NCBI GenBank assembly: GCA_012730045.1
Contig: JAAYBR010000083.1
Coordinates: forward strand, 1 to 51,673
Direction: 5' to 3'
DNA: 51,673 nucleotides
From: Candidatus Hydrogenedentota bacterium
Lineage (GTDB): Bacteria; Hydrogenedentota; Hydrogenedentia; Hydrogenedentales; CAITNO01
The notes beneath the pieces were generated by a model. It did not search any database. It saw only the letters and a program-made list of their open reading frames with translations, and had not been told where the DNA came from. Shown here piece after piece: positions 7,869 to 16,008 of the stretch. Position 1 is the stretch's first letter. The number at the start of each line of letters is the position of its first letter. The translations under genes were made by a program, and so were the position numbers.

Positions 7869-8993
7869 CTATCGGTGTGCGGCGTCCGGGCGAAGCACCT
7901 CTTTCAGCGCGTCCAGACGGGCCGTCCCCTCCTTCAGCGTGGGGCAAAGCCAGCCGCCCTCGTCGAACTCGTTCCAGGCATAGACCAGCACGGTCTGCGC
8001 GCGTGCGGTGTCCGGATGGTCGCGGCACCATTGCAGCGCCTTTCCGACATGCGCCGCCAACTCCTTCGGCGCGGGCGCCCCGTAATACTGCTCGATGTCT
8101 CCGCCCTTGACCCAGGGCACGGGCGTCTCCACGCGGGGCCGCATGTCCCACCCTGCCGTGGCGAGGGGCACCGTGTCGCGGCCCGGGGCCGCGAAGGCAT
8201 CCCACCAGCGCTCCGTGTGGGCGGCGAGGTCCGCATAGGGGGCGGCCTTCGCGCCGGCGCTGGAGGCGTAGGCGCCGAGGGCGTCCAAGCCCAGGGTTTC
8301 CGCCTGTTTCGCCAGCGCGTCCGGCGACCAGCCCTGGGCGACGATGTAGGGCGTCTTCAGGCCCGTCTCCAGCGTGGCGGCACGCAGCCGGTCAAAGGCC
8401 GCGCGGGCCTCCTCCCATGTCTCAAAGCGGCCCGGGCCGACAAGGTCGTCCACGCTGTACAGATAAACGAGGGGCCGTCCGTCCAGCACGGTCAGGTAGG
8501 ACTTTTCCCGGAAGAGGGCGAGATAGCGGCGGACTTTTCCCTGCCAGGCGGCCGCGCCGCCGCCGCCTTCCCAACCCCCTTGCAGGTTGAGGCAGAAGCG
8601 GACCTTGTCTTTGTGCGCGCTGGACAGGTAGAGCCGGAGCCCGCCGCTCAGGGCGTTGTCCTCGGGGTAGATGACGAAGGCCCAGTAGTCCAGTCCCGCG
8701 GCGTGGGCGTATTCGATCTCCCGGTCCATGATTTCCTGCGTGTCGCCCCGCGCCTCGACGGCGTTCTCCCCGGTCACTTTCCCGAAAAAGGGAAGCCGGT
8801 AATGCCACCGGGCGGGGGCCAGGGTCTTCTCCACGGTGAGCCCGACATTGGACGCGGGGCCGTGCCAGGCGTCCCATCGGATCGCGCCCACCGTGGGCCG
8901 CGCCGCGGGCGGCTGCGCCGCGGCGGGAAAGGATACCGTCCATCCCGCCATGACAAGGGCGCCAAAGACCTTCAGCATTCCCCGCCGTTTCAT
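7869..8993 (-). CDS. Secreted GH99/WbsX-like protein
   Basis: A 374-residue protein starting MKRRGMLKVFGALVMAG, a signal peptide with a twin-arginine-like pair. The mature part (IRWDAWHGP, HYRLPFFGKV, MDREIEYAHAAGLDYWAFVIYP, LVYAWNEFDEGGW) looks like a TIM-barrel protein related to the GH99-like/WbsX group, with the C-terminal WNEFDEGG block typical of that group. Endo-mannosidase-type activity is suggested by family only. Its ATG overlaps the stop codon of the short ORF upstream as ATGA, so it was probably translated by coupling. It could now depend on the remnant for ribosome loading. Confidence 0.65.
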   Translation of the reverse strand: MKRRGMLKVFGALVMAGWTVSFPAAAQPPAARPTVGAIRWDAWHGPASNVGLTVEKTLAPARWHYRLPFFGKVTGENAVEARGDTQEIMDREIEYAHAAGLDYWAFVIYPEDNALSGGLRLYLSSAHKDKVRFCLNLQGGWEGGGGAAAWQGKVRRYLALFREKSYLTVLDGRPLVYLYSVDDLVGPGRFETWEEARAAFDRLRAATLETGLKTPYIVAQGWSPDALAKQAETLGLDALGAYASSAGAKAAPYADLAAHTERWWDAFAAPGRDTVPLATAGWDMRPRVETPVPWVKGGDIEQYYGAPAPKELAAHVGKALQWCRDHPDTARAQTVLVYAWNEFDEGGWLCPTLKEGTARLDALKEVLRPDAAHR

Positions 8994-9235
8994 GGGGAAC
9001 CCTCCCCGGCGTCCGCCAGCACCCCGCGGAAACCCACGTTGAAGCCCCCCTGCCAGGGCGCGTAGCCGATGCGGCCGCCGGGGAGGTAGCAGGCATCGTA
9101 GTTGTCCACATCGGGCTCGTCGCCCGGCGTGACCTGGCGCAGGCCGGCACCGTCGGTCCGCATCTCCCAAATCTGCGACCGGTTGTGCGTTCCGGGCATG
9201 GAGAAGAGCAGGCGGGCACTGCGGCGAAGTGTCAT
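8990..9235 (-). pseudogene. Remnant of a gene upstream of the GH99-like gene
   Basis: An 81-codon reading frame. Its first 50 residues (RLLFSMPGTHNRSQIWEMRTDGAGLRQVTPG then DACYLPGGRI) look like TolB/PD40-type propeller repeats found in very large secreted proteins. The last residues (GGFNVGFRGVLADAG) look like the C-terminal end of a formylglycine-generating-enzyme-type domain (NxGFR). The two pieces join abruptly at GRIGYAP. An internal deletion with loss of the 5' part is the simplest reading. A weak GGAA site precedes the ATG, so a short peptide could still be made. The stop overlaps the next start as ATGA. Confidence 0.55.
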
Positions 9236-9321
9236 GGCGGATTTCCGTCTGGGTTTGGGCGCGTTGTCATTATGGCCGCGGGGCGGCCGCCGCCGCAATA
9301 CGCGGGCGGACACCCTGAACG

Positions 9322-9383
9322 CCGGATAAGGCGTCGTGAGAACCGAAGCCGAGGCGGGAACGAGGTTGCTTCAGGCGCTGCGC
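9322..9383 (+). repeat. Dispersed repeat family 1, copy 1
   Basis: The stretch starting CCGGATAAGGCG and running through GTGAGAACCGAAGCC, GGGAACGAGGTTGCTTC is related to copies at 18734-18817 and 51430-51507. All three start CCGGAYAAG, carry GTGAGAACC or GTGAGAGCC at the same offset and end in GCTTC-rich sequence. It lies in the gap 9236-9822. Confidence 0.65.
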
Positions 9384-9388
9384 GCCTT

Positions 9389-9458
9389 CGCAATGACGTT
9401 CATTTCCGCGGTCATTGCGAGGAGGCCGCCCCGGCCGACGCGGCAATCTCTTGTCGGA
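9389..9458 (+). repeat. 70-bp dispersed repeat family 2, copy A
   Basis: It begins with CGCAATGAC (9389-9397), inverted as GTCATTGCG (9411-9419), then continues AGGAGGCCGCCCCGG to TTGTCGGA. A second copy at 18973-19042 has the same length and matches 63 of 70 positions by eye. GTCATTGCGAGGAGG-type repeats are, from memory, common in intergenic DNA of environmental bacteria. Between 9459 and 9596 I see nothing else. Confidence 0.8.
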
Positions 9459-9596
9459 AAGGCCCAAGCCCTCCGCATCTCATGGGTGAGCGAACACCCA
9501 TGACGGTGCCGCCGCTGTCAGCGCGAATCCACACGGCGAGCTTTCCCTCGAATACCTCCACGACCGTTTCTTATCCGGCCGGGCCGCGGACGCCGA

Positions 9597-9626
9597 TTGA
9601 TTTTCGCCCCCGGAAATCACTAGAAT
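9597..9626 (+). promoter_or_regulatory. Candidate prfC promoter
   Basis: TTGATT (9597-9602), an 18-nt spacer and TAGAAT (9621-9626). It would give a leader of about 190 nt before prfC. I see no strong hairpin or riboswitch in the leader. Confidence 0.35.
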
Positions 9627-9822
9627 TCGCCGGACGGGAGAACGCGCGGCGTTCGTGTTGTTCCGCGCGGGGGCTTCCCGCACCGCTTTGACGCCGCAAC
9701 CGGCCTTCTTCTCCTTCTCGCCAACTTCAGCCTCCGCGTCTTCTTCGGGAATGACCCCCTGTGCCGTTTCGCCCCGCTGACGGCGCGCACGGCGCGGAGA
9801 ACAGCCTTTTGGAATCCAGTGC

Positions 9823-11454
9823 ATGACAGAACAGACCCTGCTTTCCGCCGAGATTTCGCGGCGGCGCACCTTTGCGATCATTTCACACCCTGACGCGGGC
9901 AAGACGACGCTGACGGAGAAGTTTCTGCTTTACGGCGGCGCGGTGAACATGGCGGGGTCGGTCACCGCGCGCAGGCAGGAGCGGGCCACCACGTCGGACT
10001 GGCTGGAGCTGGAGCGGAAGCGGGGGATCTCGGTCAGCTCCACAGTGCTCCAATTCGACTACCGGGGCTTTCGGATCAACCTGCTGGACACGCCGGGCCA
10101 CCAGGACTTCTCGGATGACACCTACCGCGTGCTGGCCGCGGTGGACGCGGTGATCATGGTCATAGACGCGGGAAAGGGCATCGAGGCGCAGACCCTGAAG
10201 CTCTTTGACGTTTGCAGGCGCCGGGGCGTTCCCATTTTCACCTTCATGAACAAGCTGGACCGGCCGGCGCGCGATCCCCTGGAACTGCTGGACGAGCTGG
10301 CGAATGTCCTCCAGCTTTCGGCGTATCCAGTCAACTGGCCGCTGGGGTCGGGGGAGCGCTTCAAGGGGGTCTGGGACCGGCGGACCATGCAGGCGCACCT
10401 GTTCGAGCGGACGGCCGGCGGGGCCTTTCGCGCGCCCGTGTCCGCGGGCGGGTTGACGGATCCAGAAATCCGCGGACGCCTGGACGAGCAAACGTACCGG
10501 CAGGTGTGCGAGGAGGTCGAGCTCCTGGCGGCCGCCGGGGCGGCGTACACTCCCCGCGACCCGGGCGCGGCCAACACGACCCCGGTGTATTTCGGCAGCG
10601 CGGTCAACAATTTCGGCATCGAACTCCTGCTAGACGGCTTCCTGGAGCACGCGCCGCCGCCCGCCCCCCGGAACAGCCGGTCGGGGGAGGTCGTCTCCCC
10701 GGAGGACCCTTCCTTTTCCGGGTTTGTTTTCAAGATACAGGCGAACATGGTTCCGCAGCACCGGGACCGCATCGCCTTTGTGCGGGTGGTATCCGGCAGG
10801 TTCTCCCGAAACATGATCGTGACCCATGCGCGCACGGGGGAGAAGGTGCGCCTCTCCAATGCGAGCCGAATATTCGGCGCGGAGCGCGAAACGGTGGACG
10901 AGGCCTATCCGGGCGATGTGGTCGGCATCGTCGGCCGGGACAGTTTCGCCATCGGGGACACCCTCACCGAGGATCCGTCGGTGGTGTTTGACGAAATCCC
11001 GGTCTTCGCCCCCGAGTGTTTCTCCTACATCGAAAACCTCCACCCCGCCGAGGCGAAACGGTTTCGCGGCGGTTTCGAGCAGCTGCTGCAGGAGGGGGTC
11101 GCCCAGTCCTTTTCCCTTCCGGACCTGACCGGAAGAACCCGGCTGCTCGGCGCGGCGGGACCGCTTCAGTTTGAGGTCATGCAATACCGTCTTGAGAGCG
11201 AGTACGGGGCGCGCACGCGCTGCTCCGAGGCCCCGTGGAAACTGGCCGCCTGGCTGCGGCCCGGCGACGCCGGGGAGAAAATGCTCCTCCCTTCGGGCGC
11301 ACAGCGGGCCCTTGACCGCTCGGACCGCCCGGTGCTCCTGTTCGCGAACGAGTGGACCATGCGGTACTTCCAGGAGAAGAACCCCGACATTGCACTGAGC
11401 CGCTATCCGTACGACGGCCCGGTGCCGCTAAAAAGTGCCACCGCTCCCAATTAA
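9823..11454 (+). CDS. prfC: Peptide chain release factor 3
   Basis: A 543-residue translational GTPase that recycles release factors 1 and 2 after termination. The G1 loop SHPDAGKTT (21-29) is the RF3-type variant, G3 DTPGH is at 89-93 and G4 NKLD at 143-146. RF3-specific surroundings are ARRQERATTSDWLELERKRGISV and QDFSDDTYR. Length is slightly above the E. coli protein (about 530). The N-terminal methionine at 9823 gives the family-typical short lead before the G domain; the ribosome site (GGAA) is weak. It stands alone, convergent with the oxidoreductase gene 36 nt away. prfC is patchily distributed among bacteria. Confidence 0.97.
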   Translation: MTEQTLLSAEISRRRTFAIISHPDAGKTTLTEKFLLYGGAVNMAGSVTARRQERATTSDWLELERKRGISVSSTVLQFDYRGFRINLLDTPGHQDFSDDTYRVLAAVDAVIMVIDAGKGIEAQTLKLFDVCRRRGVPIFTFMNKLDRPARDPLELLDELANVLQLSAYPVNWPLGSGERFKGVWDRRTMQAHLFERTAGGAFRAPVSAGGLTDPEIRGRLDEQTYRQVCEEVELLAAAGAAYTPRDPGAANTTPVYFGSAVNNFGIELLLDGFLEHAPPPAPRNSRSGEVVSPEDPSFSGFVFKIQANMVPQHRDRIAFVRVVSGRFSRNMIVTHARTGEKVRLSNASRIFGAERETVDEAYPGDVVGIVGRDSFAIGDTLTEDPSVVFDEIPVFAPECFSYIENLHPAEAKRFRGGFEQLLQEGVAQSFSLPDLTGRTRLLGAAGPLQFEVMQYRLESEYGARTRCSEAPWKLAAWLRPGDAGEKMLLPSGAQRALDRSDRPVLLFANEWTMRYFQEKNPDIALSRYPYDGPVPLKSATAPN

Positions 11455-11490
11455 CCAGCCCCACTCCGTCGAATCAGGAGGGGGCGCCCC

Positions 11491-12954
11491 TCACCCGGAG
11501 AGGCTCCAGCCCTCCCGGAACGTGGGGTGCAGGAGGCGGCTTGCCTCCGGCGCGTTGACGAACTCCATCTTTTCGGGGTCCCACCGGAGTTTCGCGTCGG
11601 CGCGGATGGCCGCAATGCCCAGGGTGACAATCTCGGTCAGGGGGCCGCTGTAGTCGAAGTTGGCCGCCGCAGGCTCGCCGCCCCGGCAGGCCAGCACAAA
11701 CTCACGGTAATGGCCGGGCGAGCGTTTTAGGGTCTGGGGCGGGCGCGTGTAGGCGTCCATGCGCGCCTTCGGGAGCAGTTGCGGGTCGCTGCCGTAGCAC
11801 CCGCACATGAGCTTGCCCTTGTCGCCGATGAACAGCACGCCGCCGTCCCCGTCGCCCATGGGGCGGCCCGGCTCCAGCTCGTCCGGACGCGGCGGCATGA
11901 GCCCGCCGTCATGCCAGGTCAGCACCAGGGGCGGCATGCCCTCCCGCGCGGGAAAGGTCCAGCGGACACTGGCCGCCGCCGTGGTGGTCTCGGGATGCAA
12001 CCGGCCCTTGGCGTATTCCATGGCGTGGGGGGTCGCCTTGGACGGCAGCCGCACGGAGCTGGCCTCGACCGTTTCCGGACTGCCCAGTTTCAGGGCCCAC
12101 ACCACGGGGTCGAGAATGTGGCAGCCCATGTCGCCCAGGGCGCCGGAGCCGAAATCCCACCAGCCGCGCCAGATGAAGGGCAGATAGGCGGGATGGTAGG
12201 GGCGGTATGGCGCCGGGCCGATCCAGCCCTCCCAGTCGAGTCCCGGCGGAACCGGCGGCGTGTCCTCGGGACGGTCAATGCCGTGGGGCCACCAGCCGCC
12301 GGGGCGGTTGGTCCAGGCGTGCACCTCGCGGACCTCGCCGATCGCGCCGTCCCAGATCCACTCGCAGACGAGGCGGATGTCCTCCTTCGCGTGGCCCCAG
12401 TTGCCCATCTGCGTGGCGACCTTGGCGTCCCGCGCGGCCTGGGTCATGGCGCGCACCTCGGCCACGGAGTGGGCCAGCGGCTTCTCGCAGAAGACATGCT
12501 TCCCCTTCCGCATGGCGGCGAGGGCCGCGACGGCGTGCACGTGGTCCGGGACGGTGATCACCACCGCGTCAATGTCCTCGCGCTCGTCCAGCATCTGCCG
12601 GAAGTCCGTGTACGCCGCGCAGCCGTCCTCCGGCCGGCCCGTGTGGCCGTAATAGTCGTTCGCCATGCGGCGGCCCGGCTCGCGGCCGGCGATGCCGCGC
12701 CCGATGTAGTTTCCCTCCTCGTTCACGTCGCACACCGCCACCACCCGCGCGTCCGGATCCTGCAGAAACACCTCAAGATTGTAGATGCCCTGCCACCCCA
12801 CCCCAATGAGGGCCACGTTGAGCTTCTCATTCGCCGGGGTCTTGCCCTGCGCCCGCGCGCCGCGGGGCAGGGCGGAGAACGCGGCCAGCGCCGCAGCCCC
12901 CCGCAAAAAGGTCCGGCGCGACGGCCTGCCCGCTGACTGCCCCGTGGACGACAT
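11491..12954 (-). CDS. Tat-exported Gfo/Idh/MocA-family oxidoreductase
   Basis: A 487-residue protein with a twin-arginine signal SRRTFLRGAAALAAFSALP. The NAD(P)-binding loop is GVGWQG (51-56), the catalytic-type EKP is at 157-159, and GDMGCHI (274-280) contributes the substrate-site His. Tat-exported members of this family with WWPHGIDRPEDTPPVP-like segments are abundant in PVC-type bacteria and their substrates are mostly unknown. I use the ATG at 12954, with GGAAGAG close upstream; a longer reading frame extends 39 codons into an Arg-rich unlikely N-terminus. It is divergent from the sugar isomerase at 13206, sharing a back-to-back promoter region, so both probably act in one sugar or cyclitol pathway. 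Confidence 0.9.
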   Translation of the reverse strand: MSSTGQSAGRPSRRTFLRGAAALAAFSALPRGARAQGKTPANEKLNVALIGVGWQGIYNLEVFLQDPDARVVAVCDVNEEGNYIGRGIAGREPGRRMANDYYGHTGRPEDGCAAYTDFRQMLDEREDIDAVVITVPDHVHAVAALAAMRKGKHVFCEKPLAHSVAEVRAMTQAARDAKVATQMGNWGHAKEDIRLVCEWIWDGAIGEVREVHAWTNRPGGWWPHGIDRPEDTPPVPPGLDWEGWIGPAPYRPYHPAYLPFIWRGWWDFGSGALGDMGCHILDPVVWALKLGSPETVEASSVRLPSKATPHAMEYAKGRLHPETTTAAASVRWTFPAREGMPPLVLTWHDGGLMPPRPDELEPGRPMGDGDGGVLFIGDKGKLMCGCYGSDPQLLPKARMDAYTRPPQTLKRSPGHYREFVLACRGGEPAAANFDYSGPLTEIVTLGIAAIRADAKLRWDPEKMEFVNAPEASRLLHPTFREGWSLSG

Positions 12955-13069
12955 CCCGACTCTTCCCGCTCCGTTCACCGCATTGCCCTCCCCGCCGGCC
13001 GCCTTGCGGACTCTCCGCGCGCGCCGTCGGTTCCGTGTGTTAAAGAAACCTGTCCGAAACGCCGGGGTC

Positions 13070-13099
13070 ATTAGAGCACCGGGCCGTCCCTGACTTCAA
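13070..13099 (-). promoter_or_regulatory. Promoter for the Gfo/Idh/MocA gene
   Basis: On the minus strand TTGAAG (13094-13099), an 18-nt spacer and TCTAAT (13070-13075). The leader to the ATG at 12954 would be about 110 nt. Confidence 0.5.
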
Positions 13100-13114
13100 C
13101 CCCCGGGGCGGACT

Positions 13115-13144
13115 TTGCAGCCGCCGCGGGCCGTGCGGTAGCAT
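13115..13144 (+). promoter_or_regulatory. Promoter for the sugar isomerase gene
   Basis: TTGCAG (13115-13120), an 18-nt spacer and TAGCAT (13139-13144). Its -35 is 15 nt from the -35 of the divergent promoter, so a single bound regulator could control both. Confidence 0.5.
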
Positions 13145-13205
13145 GACCGGGGTTTTGCGCCGTCCGGCGCGGGACCATGGAGCCAAAAACACGGGAGTGG
13201 CAGGC

Positions 13206-14165
13206 ATGAACACATCACGTCGGGGGTTTCTGGCGGGGGCGGCGACGGCGGGGCTGGCGGCGGCGGCGTTGTCCGCGCGGGCGCAGGACGCCCCCGCGAA
13301 GCGGTGGAAGTGCGGGCTGGGGCTGAACGGGTTCTCTTCGTCCGCGGACACCTTCAAGAAGAACTACCCGATCTGGGAAGTGATGGACTTCGCGGCCAAG
13401 GCCGGATTTGACGGCATCGAGCTGGTGGACGGGTGGCCCATGGGCGGGTATCCCGGGCCCGACGAGGCGGGGCGCATCGCGGCCCTGCGCCGGATGTATG
13501 AGCAGTACGGCCTGCAGGTGTACAGCATGCAGACCGGCGGCGGGGACGCCCACGCGGCGGACGCCGACCGGCGCAAGGCGTGGCTGGCGCGCTTCCGCGA
13601 CGACCTGCGGCTCTGCAGGGCCTTGGGCGGAGATTTCCTCGGCGTGTGGCCCGGCGGCGGCCTGGAGGGCAACCGGAACGTGGACCAGGCGATTGACCGG
13701 CTCGCCGGGAGCTACCGCGAGGCGGCCAAAATCTGCGCCGACGAGGGCACGTTCTTTTCCTTCGAGGTCGAGCCGCCGTTCATCTTCAACACGCAGGACC
13801 ACCTCCAGCGGATCCTCGCGGCGGTGGACCACCCCGCCTGCAGGACCAACTACGACCCCAGCCACTTTGACCTCATGTCGGGAAGCAGGGGGAAGCCCGA
13901 GGAGATGCTGCGCGCCGTGGGCGTGCAGCACATCGGCCACATTCACCTCACCGACAGCGACGGCACCATCTTCGGCGTCACGTCCAAACACCTCCCCTGC
14001 GGCGAGGGCCACTGTGACATCGCCGCCTCCCTCGATGCCCTGTGGGAGGGCGGCTACTCCGGCTGGGTCATGATAGACGGCTGGATGATTGAGGACGTCT
14101 ACCGCGCCGCCACCAAGGGCAAAGAGGCCATAGACGCCGCCCTTAAGCGCCACGGCGCGGTGTAG
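13206..14165 (+). CDS. Tat-exported sugar phosphate isomerase/epimerase-type TIM-barrel protein
   Basis: A 319-residue protein with the Tat signal MNTSRRGFLAGAATAG. The mature domain has the AP-endonuclease-2/xylose-isomerase-like barrel pattern: GFDGIELVDGWP, FFSFEVEPPF, TNYDPSHFDLMSG, GHIHLTDSDG and GEGHCDIAASLDAL. The Glu, Asp and His residues in these blocks are the expected metal ligands. Such proteins (IolE/IolI-like) isomerise or epimerise keto sugars or inosose and often pair with Gfo/Idh/MocA dehydrogenases, as here. The substrate cannot be read from sequence. Confidence 0.87.
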   Translation: MNTSRRGFLAGAATAGLAAAALSARAQDAPAKRWKCGLGLNGFSSSADTFKKNYPIWEVMDFAAKAGFDGIELVDGWPMGGYPGPDEAGRIAALRRMYEQYGLQVYSMQTGGGDAHAADADRRKAWLARFRDDLRLCRALGGDFLGVWPGGGLEGNRNVDQAIDRLAGSYREAAKICADEGTFFSFEVEPPFIFNTQDHLQRILAAVDHPACRTNYDPSHFDLMSGSRGKPEEMLRAVGVQHIGHIHLTDSDGTIFGVTSKHLPCGEGHCDIAASLDALWEGGYSGWVMIDGWMIEDVYRAATKGKEAIDAALKRHGAV

Positions 14166-14187
14166 TCCCAGGTCCGAACGGGGAGAT

Positions 14188-14244
14188 TTGCCATTTCTCG
14201 CCGGGAATGGTATACTTATTCCACTTATAATGAGTGGGATAAGT
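14188..14244 (+). promoter_or_regulatory. Promoter plus operator-like inverted repeat of the nucleotidyltransferase cassette
   Basis: TTGCCA (14188-14193), a 17-nt spacer and TATACT (14211-14216). Directly at the transcript start lie arms ACTTATTCCACT (14214-14225) and AGTGGGATAAGT (14233-14244), complementary at 11 of 12 positions (12 of 12 as RNA, with a G-U pair), around a TATAATG loop. The central TATAAT could be an additional -10. The repeat ends one base before the ATG, so a bound protein or folded RNA would block both transcription and translation. Confidence 0.75.
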
Positions 14245-14245
14245 T

Positions 14246-14845
14246 ATGAATCGGGGTTTGGACAGCCAACAACTGGATGCCGCGTTCCGGATAATGAACG
14301 GGCTGCTCGTGCGGTCTGAAGCGCCACCGGTGCATCTTGTGGTGTGCGGCGGGGCCGCCCTTATTGCAGCCGGATTGATTGCCCGCACAACCCGCGATGT
14401 GGACATTGTGGCGCTGCTGGAGGACGGCCGTCTGGCAAGCCCATCCCCTCTGCCGCCCCATCTGCTGCTCGCCGCGGAGCAAACCGCCGAGGCGCTTCAG
14501 CTGCCAAAGGACTGGATCAACAACGCCCCCAGCCGAAACAAAGGGGGCCTGTTTCAAATGGGCCTGCCGGAAGGACTTCAGGAACGCCTTCTCCCCCGAA
14601 ATTACGGCGCCTGTCTGACAGCGCACTTCATCGGAAGACTCGACCAGATTCATTTCAAACTGTATGCCGCAGTGGAGCGGGGCGGATATCACACGGCCGA
14701 TCTGCTGGCGCTGGGCCCGACGGACACGGAACTGGCGCAGGCCGCGCAGTGGGCGCTCGGACAGGATGTTTCCCGGGAGTTTCGCCAACTTCTGCGGCAA
14801 CTGTTGGAAACCCTTGGAAATGACGGAATCGCTGCGACAATTTAG
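14246..14845 (+). CDS. AbiEii-like/DUF6036-type nucleotidyltransferase
   Basis: A 199-residue protein with a minimal nucleotidyltransferase core. GG (35-36) in VCGGAALIAAG is followed by TTRDVDIVA, with Asp51 and Asp53 as the metal pair. The C-terminal part HFKLYAAVERGGYHTADLLAL, with Lys138 and Asp152, matches the conserved second block of AbiEii/DUF6036-type proteins. AbiEii is the toxin of type IV toxin-antitoxin and phage-abortive systems; toxicity here is inference. No strong ribosome site precedes the ATG, which abuts the inverted repeat. The 3' end overlaps the next gene by 26 nt, so the two are translated together. Confidence 0.75.
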   Translation: MNRGLDSQQLDAAFRIMNGLLVRSEAPPVHLVVCGGAALIAAGLIARTTRDVDIVALLEDGRLASPSPLPPHLLLAAEQTAEALQLPKDWINNAPSRNKGGLFQMGLPEGLQERLLPRNYGACLTAHFIGRLDQIHFKLYAAVERGGYHTADLLALGPTDTELAQAAQWALGQDVSREFRQLLRQLLETLGNDGIAATI

Positions 14846-15830
14846 AGACGGCTTTCTGGACCTCCTGCTGGACTTTCTTTGGCGGGAATGGACCGCCCTC
14901 GGGGTTGCCGGACAACCCTCCCGGCCGGTCCGCCATGCGGTGGACCCCGAGGCCCTTTTTCTGTTCACCTGCGCCCTGGGCCTCCATGACCAGCGCCTGT
15001 TTGACGAGATGCTGGACTGGATGACGGTAAACGGCCGGTTTCTTAACATCCAGCGTCTAAGGAATCTGATCCGGAGCGGGGAGCCATGCGGCGGCCCGGT
15101 GGTTCCCGCAGTGGCCGATTGGATGGCCCGGTGGGAACACTCCCCGCGGTGGAGGCCGCTTGCGGGACCAACACGGCGGGCGGGCGGAAACACGCCCCTC
15201 TTCCTCCTGCCCGACGGACGCCCCCTCCCGGTGACCGGGGACAGGGACCCCGTTTTTCTCTCACACGGACTGGAACGAAACGCCGTGGTGCTCCGCAGAC
15301 TCTCCGGAGCGTTTCACGCGGACGCGCCGTCCTGCCTCCTTCTCAGGTTAAGGGCGCTGTTCGGCGTGGGCGCCCGTGCCGACGCGCTGGCGTATCTGGT
15401 GCTTTCCGGCGGCGGCCACCCGAGGGAGATTGCCCGCGAATTGCGCTACTCGCAGAAGGCCGTTCACGACGTGCTGGCGGACTTGGCCTGTTCGGGCGCC
15501 ATCCACTCAGCGAGGGCCGGCCGTGAACGGACCTACCGCATCAGTGCGGCGGCGCTTCCCCTTCTCGCGGGCGGGGCACCCCCCGCCGGATGGGTCAACT
15601 GGCCCGCCTTTCTTTCCATCGTGGGGACGGCGTGGGAAAAGGTGGAGGAACTGCGGAACGCCGGACTCGACCCGGAGATGGAGGCGGCGGAACTCACCCT
15701 TGCGTTGCGGCCCGTGATGCGTCGCCTGGTGGGCCTGTCCGGGATGCCGCCTCTCCAGCCTGTGGAGACGCTGGACGGCATTGCGCTGGCGGCCGTGTTG
15801 CAGGAGGCGCTTCGCAAGCTTGCCGCCTAG
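14820..15830 (+). CDS. Winged-helix DNA-binding partner of the nucleotidyltransferase
   Basis: A 336-residue protein of unknown family. Residues about 184-245 (GVGARADALAYLVLSGGGHPREIARELRY then QKAVHDVLADLACSG, wing RERTYRIS) form a clear winged helix-turn-helix. The first 180 residues are helical and include RQFRDGFLDLLLDFLWREW and ALFLFTCALGLHDQRLFDEMLDWM. The ATG at 14820 lies within the end of the preceding gene and is preceded by TTGGAA. By context it is a candidate antitoxin or autorepressor that binds the inverted repeat at 14214-14244. Its gene is downstream of the nucleotidyltransferase, the reverse of abiEi-abiEii order. Confidence 0.7.
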   Translation: MTESLRQFRDGFLDLLLDFLWREWTALGVAGQPSRPVRHAVDPEALFLFTCALGLHDQRLFDEMLDWMTVNGRFLNIQRLRNLIRSGEPCGGPVVPAVADWMARWEHSPRWRPLAGPTRRAGGNTPLFLLPDGRPLPVTGDRDPVFLSHGLERNAVVLRRLSGAFHADAPSCLLLRLRALFGVGARADALAYLVLSGGGHPREIARELRYSQKAVHDVLADLACSGAIHSARAGRERTYRISAAALPLLAGGAPPAGWVNWPAFLSIVGTAWEKVEELRNAGLDPEMEAAELTLALRPVMRRLVGLSGMPPLQPVETLDGIALAAVLQEALRKLAA

Positions 15831-15873
15831 CATGGCCATGACCATCCCATGGGGGCTCCCCGCCCCACACATG

Positions 15874-15909
15874 CAAAAAAAAGGCACTCACGGTTTCCCG
15901 TAAGTGCCT
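15874..15909 (-). terminator. Intrinsic terminator of initiator tRNA
   Basis: Arms AGGCACTCACGG and CCGTAAGTGCCT (15882-15909) form a hairpin with one mismatch. On the minus strand it is followed by a run of T (A run at 15875-15882 on the plus strand). Confidence 0.85.
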
Positions 15910-15919
15910 GCGGCGTCTT

Positions 15920-15996
<77 letters not shown>

Positions 15997-16008
15997 TCGC
16001 TAAGAGTC

